Positions 6,495 through 10,958 of a stretch of 10,958 nt of DNA are shown here, piece after piece (position 1 is the first letter of the stretch; each line of letters begins with the position of its first letter). The notes beneath the pieces are model-generated. The model made no database searches, was not told where the DNA came from, and saw only the letters and a list, made by a program, of their open reading frames with translations. The stretch lies in assembly GCA_964532735.1 (NCBI GenBank), contig CAZHKK010000021.1, positions 1 to 10,958 on the forward strand. The letters are read 5' to 3'. Both the position numbers and the translations under genes were made by a program. Source of the stretch: JAJXYN01 sp964532735 (lineage in GTDB: Bacteria; Patescibacteriota; Patescibacteriia; JAGPKW01).

Positions 6495-6525
6495 ATATAT
6501 AAATAATAAATAATTACACTTTTGT

Positions 6526-7149
6526 ATGGATACAAAAAATAAATCTTCAAAAACTTTATTAATAGTTTTGTTAATTATAGGAATAATTTTTATATTAATA
6601 TTATCTTTTGCTGGTTGGTTATTTGGAGTAAAAAATAATATTGTTAAAAAAGAAGAAACTGTAACTTCTAGTTGGGCACAAGTTCAAAATCAATATCAAA
6701 GAAGATATGATCTAATTCCTAATTTGGTTGAAACTGTTAAAGGTTATGCTGAACAAGAAAAAGAAACTTTTACTCAAGTTACAGAAGCTAGAAGTAAAGC
6801 TTCTTCTTTTCAAATAACAGAAGAGGTATTAAACAATCCTGAATCTTTTAAAAAATTTGAAGCTATACAAGGAGAATTAAGTTCTGCTCTATCAAGACTT
6901 ATGGCTGTTTCAGAAAATTATCCTCAATTAAAATCAAATGAAAATTTTTTACAACTACAATCTCAACTAGAAGGAACAGAAAATAGAATATCCGTAGAAA
7001 GAAATAGATATAATGAATCTATAAAAGAATATAATATTTTTATAAAATTATTCCCTCAAAGTCTTATAGCATCAATGTTTGGATATAGCTCAAAACCATA
7101 CTTTGAAGCTTCAATAGAATCACAAACTGCTCCAAAAGTTGAATTTTAA
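6526..7149 (+). CDS. lemA: LemA family membrane protein
   Basis: LemA proteins are small membrane proteins with a helical-bundle domain, widespread in bacteria and often encoded next to TPM proteins; the molecular role is not settled. The 207 residues begin with one transmembrane helix at about 10-34. The family core follows: NNIVKKEETVTSSWAQVQNQ (37-56), then YQRRYDLIPNLVETVKGYA (57-75) and EARSKA (87-92). The end is also typical, with YNESIKEYNIFIKLFPQS (162-179), the IASMFGY segment, and a final APKVEF. The ATG at 6526 has no ribosome site, but it gives a normal short charged N-terminus before the helix. It is the first gene of a four-gene unit that ends at the hairpin at 8865-8892. Confidence 0.96.
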   Translation: MDTKNKSSKTLLIVLLIIGIIFILILSFAGWLFGVKNNIVKKEETVTSSWAQVQNQYQRRYDLIPNLVETVKGYAEQEKETFTQVTEARSKASSFQITEEVLNNPESFKKFEAIQGELSSALSRLMAVSENYPQLKSNENFLQLQSQLEGTENRISVERNRYNESIKEYNIFIKLFPQSLIASMFGYSSKPYFEASIESQTAPKVEF

Positions 7150-7165
7150 TATTTAATTTTTTTCA

Positions 7166-7630
7166 ATGAATAAAATCATAAAAATTTTTAGTTTATTTTT
7201 AATTATAATTTTATTACAAGGTTGTTCTATTGATAAAAATAAAATTGATACAAATACAAAAAACATACAAAATGAGAACACAGAAACAAAAGAAAAAAAT
7301 AAAATTGATCATATAAAAGAATTTGATAAAAATAAAATTGATCAAAAATGTAAAAAATATGAAAATAGAATTTATTCTGAAATTGAAGAATACAAAAAAA
7401 GAATTTCTAATATTGATGGATATAAAGAAGAAACTTTTAATTTGATAGGCGTTTTTTATTCAAATAAATTAGAAAAATGTTTTTATGTTTTAGAAAATTC
7501 TTATACACATAAAAACAATAAAACAATCGACTATATTATAAACAATGCTGAATTAGAAGAAACTATAGATATATTTAATAATATAGATTATAATTTTTTA
7601 AATGAAAGAATTGAAGAATTACAAAAATAA
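7166..7630 (+). CDS. Unrecognised lipoprotein within the lemA-TPM operon
   Basis: A 154-residue protein with a clear lipoprotein signal: a hydrophobic stretch IIKIFSLFLIIILL (4-17) and lipobox LQGC, so Cys20 would be lipidated and the rest held outside the membrane. Residues 21-60 form a lysine/asparagine-rich linker with KNKID three times (24-28, 44-48, 55-59). A mixed helical part with KKRISNIDGYKEETFNLIGVF (77-97) follows, and two further cysteines (Cys62 and Cys105) may pair. I recognise no family. It starts 16 bases after lemA and its last 29 bases overlap the start of the next TPM gene, so it is translated as part of the operon. Its sequence is more A/T-skewed and lower in complexity than lemA, as expected of a fast-evolving surface protein. 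A partner role for LemA or TPM is only suggested by position. Confidence 0.85.
   Translation: MNKIIKIFSLFLIIILLQGCSIDKNKIDTNTKNIQNENTETKEKNKIDHIKEFDKNKIDQKCKKYENRIYSEIEEYKKRISNIDGYKEETFNLIGVFYSNKLEKCFYVLENSYTHKNNKTIDYIINNAELEETIDIFNNIDYNFLNERIEELQK
7235..7342 (+). repeat. Three in-frame copies of a 15-base repeat encoding KNKID
   Basis: AAAAATAAAATTGAT occurs at 7235-7249, 7295-7309 and 7328-7342, all in the reading frame of the lipoprotein; the outer two share an 18-base match starting GAT. This could reflect slippage or duplication in the linker. In A-rich sequence, some similarity is expected. Confidence 0.6.
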
Positions 7631-8402
7631 TTTAAAAAAGGTTGGAATAAAATTTTTATTCTTCTCTTTTTTTATTTTGTTTTTTTTCAAAAATTGTAAT
7701 TCTTTGGATATATATAAATTAGAAAATTATGTAAATGATTACACAAAAACTTTAAAAAATTCAGAAATACAAGAATTAAATAATGATTTAAAAAAGTTTG
7801 ACCAAGAAACAACAAATCAAATAGTTGTTTTAATAATAAACACACTTGGAAACAAATATTCAATAGAAGATTATTCTTTAAAAATAGCTGAAAAAAATAA
7901 AATAGGAACTGAAGAAAATGATAATGGAGTTTTATTGCTTATAGTAAAAGATGATAGAAAGTTAAGAATAGAAGTTGGATATGGTTTAGAAGGTTTCCTT
8001 ACTGATGCAAAAAGTAGTTATATAATAAGAAATATTATTACTACCGATTTTAAAAAAAATGATTATTATTCTGGAATAAAAAATGGTTTATCTGAAATAA
8101 AAAAGACTGTTTCAAATACAGAATATTTAAATGAAGAAACTCAAGAATATAATAAAAATAATAAAAATGAATCTTTTATAGAAAAAATAATTAGTATAAT
8201 AATAACAATATTGGTAATAATATTTTTTATAAAAAATCCTAAATTGTTTTTATTTTTAATACTTTCTGGTGGATTTAATAGTAATAACAAATTCAAAGGA
8301 GGAAAATTTGGTGGTGGAAGTAGTGGTTTTGGTGGATTTGGAGGAGGATTTAGTGGAGGAGGTGGTGGATTTGGAGGTGGTGGATCTTCTGGTAGTTGGT
8401 AA
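7602..8402 (+). CDS. TPM-domain protein with signal peptide and glycine-rich tail (YgcG-like)
   Basis: A 266-residue member of the TPM family (PF04536), the class with a signal peptide, an external TPM domain, a membrane segment and a Gly-rich end. A hydrophobic core at 17-29 precedes probable cleavage near NCNS (31-34). The TPM domain spans about 40-172, with VNDYTKTL at 44-51, IVVLIINTLG at 74-83, and DNGVLLLIVKDDRKLRIEVG followed by YGLEGFLTDA at 107-136. Membrane segment(s) lie at 192-222. The tail 233-266 is almost only Gly, Phe and Ser and ends GSSGSW, as in many homologues. Some TPM proteins have acid phosphatase activity, and others act in photosystem repair; the role beside LemA is unknown. 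The ATG overlaps the lipoprotein gene by 29 bases. An in-frame TTG at 7611 is an alternative; the N-terminus is slightly long either way. Confidence 0.93.
   Translation: MKELKNYKNNLKKVGIKFLFFSFFILFFFKNCNSLDIYKLENYVNDYTKTLKNSEIQELNNDLKKFDQETTNQIVVLIINTLGNKYSIEDYSLKIAEKNKIGTEENDNGVLLLIVKDDRKLRIEVGYGLEGFLTDAKSSYIIRNIITTDFKKNDYYSGIKNGLSEIKKTVSNTEYLNEETQEYNKNNKNESFIEKIISIIITILVIIFFIKNPKLFLFLILSGGFNSNNKFKGGKFGGGSSGFGGFGGGFSGGGGGFGGGGSSGSW
8282..8402 (+). other. G-rich island coding the glycine tail
   Basis: The end of the TPM gene is packed with GG doublets on the coding strand (GGTGGA, GGAGGA, GGTGGT and similar), in strong contrast to the A/T-rich surroundings. It encodes the Gly/Phe/Ser tail. 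Triplet-like repeats of this sort can change length by slippage and could form two-layer G-quadruplexes in DNA or mRNA. Confidence 0.7.
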
Positions 8403-8413
8403 ATAATAAAAAA

Positions 8414-8863
8414 ATGTTTAATAAAATAAAAAAAATTTTATCAAAAGAAGATCTTGAAAGAATATCTTCTGAAATAAAAAATGCTGAAGAAAAAACTTCT
8501 GCTGAAATTGTTGTTTCTATAAAAAGAAAAATACCATTTATTTATAAAAATAATATAAATAAATTTTTAAGTTATGCTTTTAATTTTTATAAAATATATG
8601 AAACAAAAAATAGAACAGGAATATTAATAATATTTATTTTAAAAGATAAAAAATTTTATATTATTGGAGATGAAGGAATAAATAAAAAAGTCCAGCAAAA
8701 AAAATGGGATGAAATATCTAACTTTGTGTCTTCTGAAATAAAAAATTGTGGCTTGCTTAGTGGTATTATAAATTCTATAAAGCTAACTAGTGGAATAGTT
8801 GCTCAAAACTTTCCTTTAGAAAAATTTGATAAAAATGAAATACTAGATAAAGTAAGATTTTAA
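8414..8863 (+). CDS. Second, short TPM-domain protein
   Basis: A 149-residue TPM-family protein of the short type that usually follows the long TPM gene in lemA operons. It has no signal peptide or clear membrane helix, so it is probably cytoplasmic or membrane-associated by contact. Conserved blocks are LSKEDLERISSEIKNAEEKT (9-28), SAEIVVSI (29-36), TKNRTGILIIFILKDKKFYI (64-83), the family's IGDEGIN (84-90), KKWDEI (96-101) and GIVAQNFPLEKFDKNEI (127-143). I chose the ATG at 8414, eleven bases after the previous stop; an in-frame TTG at 8396 would add six residues and overlap that gene by seven bases, but no ribosome site favours it. Last gene of the operon, followed at once by a terminator. 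Confidence 0.9.
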   Translation: MFNKIKKILSKEDLERISSEIKNAEEKTSAEIVVSIKRKIPFIYKNNINKFLSYAFNFYKIYETKNRTGILIIFILKDKKFYIIGDEGINKKVQQKKWDEISNFVSSEIKNCGLLSGIINSIKLTSGIVAQNFPLEKFDKNEILDKVRF

Positions 8864-8864
8864 T

Positions 8865-8892
8865 AAAAACTAACATATTAATGTTAGTTTTT
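8865..8892. terminator. Bidirectional terminator between the TPM operon and the beta-CASP gene
   Basis: AAAAACTAACAT (8865-8876) and ATGTTAGTTTTT (8881-8892) form a perfect 12 bp stem with an ATTA loop. A/T tracts flank it on both strands, so it can serve the plus-strand operon and the minus-strand gene whose stop is five bases away. Confidence 0.87.
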
Positions 8893-8896
8893 ATTT

Positions 8897-10252
8897 TTAT
8901 TTTATATTTAATTCATCACCTATTGTTGGTTGAAAAGTTTCTATATTTATATTTTTTTTAATTTCTTTAGATAGTGCATCTCCTTTTTCCTTTTCTCCAT
9001 GAACTATAATTATCTTTTTTAATTTATTTTTATCAAAATTAGATAACCAAGAAATAATTTGTGGTTGATCTGCATGTGCAGAATATCCTCCTATTGCATC
9101 TACTGCTAAATTAACATTAAATTCTCTATCTTCTATTATAACTTTTTTATTACCTTCAAATATTGACCTACCTAATGTTCCTTCTGCTTGATATCCAACA
9201 AAAATTAAGAAGTTTTTTGGATCTTCTATGTATTGTTTTAAATGTTTTGTTATTCTTCCTCCGTTACACATCCCGGAACCAGCTATTATTATTTTTGGGC
9301 CCCTTACTGAATTTATTCTTTTTGATTCATCAACTGTATTTGTTGCAACTAAACCACGAAAATTAAATATGTCATCCCCTGATTTTATTATTTTCATAGT
9401 TTCTTTATCATATAAATTTTCATAATTTTTAAAAACATTAGTAATTTTATTTGCTAATGGACTATCAACAAAAATTGGTAAAGGCACTATTTCTCCATTC
9501 TCAACCATATTATTAAGCTCAAACATTATCTCTTGGGTTCTTTCTAATGCAAAAGATGGTATTAATAAAACACTTTCTTTATTAAAAACATCATAAACTG
9601 CTTGTTTAAATTTTCTTAATCTTATCTCTTTATCTTCATGAGTTATTCCTCCATAGGTAGATTCAATAAAAACATAATCTGCATCTTTAAGTATTTCTGG
9701 TGCTCTTACTATTGGAGATGGATGATTTCCTAAATCCCCAGAAAAAACTAATTTTTTATTCTCAATTTCTATTTCTATTATTGAAGATCCTAATATATGA
9801 CCAGCATCATGAAATTTAAATTTAATTGAATCAAATTCATTTGTTTTTAAATAATCATAAGTCTCAAATAAATCTACACAACTTATCGCATCCTCTAATT
9901 CATATATTGGTCTTTCTCCTGTTTTAAAATATTTATCTAATATTAAATTTGCAGCATCTTCAAATAATAATTTACATATATCTCTTGTTGGTTTTGTTGA
10001 AAATATTTTTCCTCTAAAACCTTGCCTATATAATTTTGGTAGTAATCCAGAATGATCTAAATGAGAATGTGTTAAAAAAACTGCTTGAATATTTTTTGGA
10101 TTAAAATTAAACTCATTATAATTTATTCTTTCTAAATCCTTTGTTCCTTGAAACATCCCGCAATCTACTAAAAACTGACTACCAGAATTTGTTATAATTT
10201 GAAAACAAGATCCAGTAACTTCTTGTGCGGCTCCATGAAATATTATTTTCAT
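8897..10252 (-). CDS. Beta-CASP metallo-beta-lactamase ribonuclease (CPSF73-like)
   Basis: A 451-residue zinc-dependent nuclease of the metallo-beta-lactamase/beta-CASP superfamily, of the type with CPSF-73-like order; members cut or trim RNA. Motif 2 is THSHLDHSG (61-69: His62, His64, Asp66, His67), motif 3 His152 in GHILGSS, and motif 4 Asp173 in FSGDLG. Beta-CASP motif A is Glu197 in IESTYGG, with the typical PSFALERTQE at 232-241; motif B is His393 in YSAHAD and motif C His418 in VHGE, so all expected catalytic and metal ligands are present. There is no N-terminal KH domain as in archaeal aCPSF1, and no RNase J-type C-terminal domain. It opens directly with MKIIFHGAAQEVTGSC. The ATG has no ribosome site; an extended -10 promoter lies 30 bases upstream. 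RNA turnover or processing is the likely role; exact substrates are unknown. Confidence 0.94.
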   Translation of the reverse strand: MKIIFHGAAQEVTGSCFQIITNSGSQFLVDCGMFQGTKDLERINYNEFNFNPKNIQAVFLTHSHLDHSGLLPKLYRQGFRGKIFSTKPTRDICKLLFEDAANLILDKYFKTGERPIYELEDAISCVDLFETYDYLKTNEFDSIKFKFHDAGHILGSSIIEIEIENKKLVFSGDLGNHPSPIVRAPEILKDADYVFIESTYGGITHEDKEIRLRKFKQAVYDVFNKESVLLIPSFALERTQEIMFELNNMVENGEIVPLPIFVDSPLANKITNVFKNYENLYDKETMKIIKSGDDIFNFRGLVATNTVDESKRINSVRGPKIIIAGSGMCNGGRITKHLKQYIEDPKNFLIFVGYQAEGTLGRSIFEGNKKVIIEDREFNVNLAVDAIGGYSAHADQPQIISWLSNFDKNKLKKIIIVHGEKEKGDALSKEIKKNINIETFQPTIGDELNIK

Positions 10253-10281
10253 ACATTAATTTTTTAATATTTAACTATATT

Positions 10282-10290
10282 ATTATAGCA
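10282..10290 (-). promoter_or_regulatory. Extended -10 promoter of the beta-CASP gene
   Basis: On the minus strand TGC (10290-10288) directly precedes a perfect TATAAT (10287-10282). The -35 is poor (TTTATA at 10310-10305, 17-base spacer). Initiation near 10275 leaves a leader of about 22 bases without a ribosome site. Confidence 0.65.
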
Positions 10291-10312
10291 AAATATTAAT
10301 TATATATAAAAC

Positions 10313-10338
10313 AAAGGCCCAGATAAATCTGGACCTTT
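10313..10338 (-). terminator. Terminator of rpoD
   Basis: AAAGGCCCAGA (10313-10323) faces TCTGGACCTTT (10328-10338) across a four-base loop. The single non-complementary position is a G-U wobble in the minus-strand RNA but a C-A clash on the other strand, so it suits minus-strand use. A T-rich run follows. It begins six bases after the rpoD stop. Confidence 0.85.
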
Positions 10339-10344
10339 ATAACG

Positions 10345-10958
10345 CTAATAATCCTCTACTTTTGTGATTTTATGACTCTTTCTAATTTTTTCTAATGCTT
10401 TTGCTTCAATTTGTCTTATACGCTCTCTTGTTACACCAAATTCTTGTCCAACTTCTTCAAGAGTATGCGTTACTCCGTCTGTAAGACCAAACCTCATTTC
10501 TAATATTTTTTTTTCTCTAGGTTGCAACTCATCTATTATCTCTATTACATAATTTTTCAATAATTCTAACTGAACTATCCTAGAAGGAGATTTTGTTTGT
10601 TTATCTTCTATAAAATCTGCTAAAGTACTTTCTTTGTCATCTGATTTATTACTTATTGATGTTTCTATAGAAACCGTATCTTGCGATATATCTATAATAT
10701 GTCTTATTTTTTTAATATCTGCATTCATTTCTGCTGCTAGCTCTTCTGGTAAAGGTTCTCTTCCTAATTCTTGTAATAATTTTCTTTGTATTTGTTGAAA
10801 TTTATTTATTGTTTCAACCATATGAACCGGAATTCTTATTGTTCTTGATTGATCTGCTAAAGCTCTTGTAATAGCTTGTCTTATCCACCATGTTGCATAT
10901 GTAGAAAATTTATAACCTCTTTTGTAATCAAATTTTTCTACAGCTCTAAATAAACCAA
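10345..10958 (-). CDS. rpoD: Principal sigma factor RpoD (C-terminal part, runs off the window)
   Basis: The reading frame is open to the window edge, showing the last 203 or so residues of the housekeeping sigma factor; the 5' end lies beyond 10958. Visible numbering from the edge: region 2.3-2.4 STYATWWIRQAITRALADQ (18-36) with the tryptophan pair 23-24, Gln27 and Thr30 that read the -10 hexamer; RIPVHMVE (41-48), where His and Glu read the extended -10; region 3 with ELGREPLPEELAAEM; region 4.1 LQPREKKILEMRFGL; and the -35 helix GVTRERIRQIEAKALEKIRK, followed by a short end in VEDY. The Met at 10821 is the Met of PVHM and not a start. Unlike the other genes here it ends in TAG. The intact recognition residues agree with the TTGACA and TGnTATAAT promoters seen in this window. 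Confidence 0.97.
   Translation of the reverse strand, partial: GLFRAVEKFDYKRGYKFSTYATWWIRQAITRALADQSRTIRIPVHMVETINKFQQIQRKLLQELGREPLPEELAAEMNADIKKIRHIIDISQDTVSIETSISNKSDDKESTLADFIEDKQTKSPSRIVQLELLKNYVIEIIDELQPREKKILEMRFGLTDGVTHTLEEVGQEFGVTRERIRQIEAKALEKIRKSHKITKVEDY

Noticed and set aside
8396..8413. TTG start for the short TPM gene
   Set aside because: It adds six unconserved residues and has no ribosome site; the ATG at 8414 sits right before the conserved part.
9163..9425. Two plus-strand open frames inside the beta-CASP gene
   Set aside because: Both are antisense to a fully conserved catalytic protein and have Leu/Phe-rich sequences typical of reverse-strand shadows.
10345..10821. A complete 158-residue sigma-like protein starting at 10821
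   Set aside because: The frame continues upstream to the window edge with perfect region 2 sequence; the Met is the internal Met of PVHM, so the gene is a partial rpoD.
1..10958. Alternative genetic code with TGA read as glycine
   Set aside because: Long conserved genes such as typA, pyk and the beta-CASP gene contain no in-frame TGA and their glycines are GGN, so the standard bacterial code fits.
1..10958. tRNA, rRNA, CRISPR array, insertion sequence, prophage or toxin-antitoxin system
   Set aside because: No clover-leaf-like segments, regularly spaced repeats, transposase or integrase motifs, or paired small toxin genes are seen; all spacers are short and filled by promoters and terminators.

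Overview
The window is a compact, very AT-rich stretch of bacterial chromosome with twelve protein genes, no RNA genes and no mobile DNA. Codons and spacers are dominated by A and T. Of the twelve stop codons eleven are TAA and one is TAG. All the conserved genes read through full length in the standard bacterial code. The gene set (typA, rpoD, pyruvate kinase, LemA with TPM proteins, an Ogg2-type glycosylase, a SIMPL protein, a beta-CASP nuclease), the near absence of Shine-Dalgarno sites and the tight convergent spacing would fit a member of the Patescibacteria (candidate phyla radiation). That placement is an inference from style and content, not a proof.

Layout. Positions 70-432 (+) encode a small cysteine-pair protein of unknown role. 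It converges on typA (514-2325, -), the ribosome-associated GTPase BipA/TypA. Upstream of typA on the same strand is a divergent sigma-70 family factor (2495-3349, -) with its own terminator. A 151-base divergent spacer with two palindromes separates it from a SIMPL-domain protein (3501-4244, +) followed by an Ogg2-family 8-oxoguanine glycosylase (4254-4919, +). Pyruvate kinase (4951-6384, -) converges on that pair. It diverges from a four-gene operon: lemA (6526-7149), an unrecognised lipoprotein (7166-7630), a TPM protein with signal peptide and glycine tail (7602-8402) and a second, short TPM protein (8414-8863). A beta-CASP metallo-beta-lactamase nuclease (8897-10252, -) and the 3' part of rpoD (10345 to the window edge, -) close the window.

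Transcription units are well delimited. Each of the three convergent pairs shares one symmetrical A-stem-T hairpin that can terminate both strands, and the sigma gene and rpoD have their own one-directional terminators. Promoter-like sequences with good -10 hexamers precede typA, the alternative sigma gene, the SIMPL gene, pyk, lemA and the beta-CASP gene; three of them carry the extended TGn -10. Only two genes, the cysteine-pair protein and the alternative sigma factor, have a clear Shine-Dalgarno site, and both are strong.

The most interesting signals are: an alternative sigma factor beside the principal one in which the -10 and extended -10 reading residues have changed while the -35 helix is kept; tandem palindromes over that sigma gene's promoter; a pyruvate kinase whose potassium site seems to be filled by a lysine from an unusual position; and a new lipoprotein built into the LemA-TPM operon.
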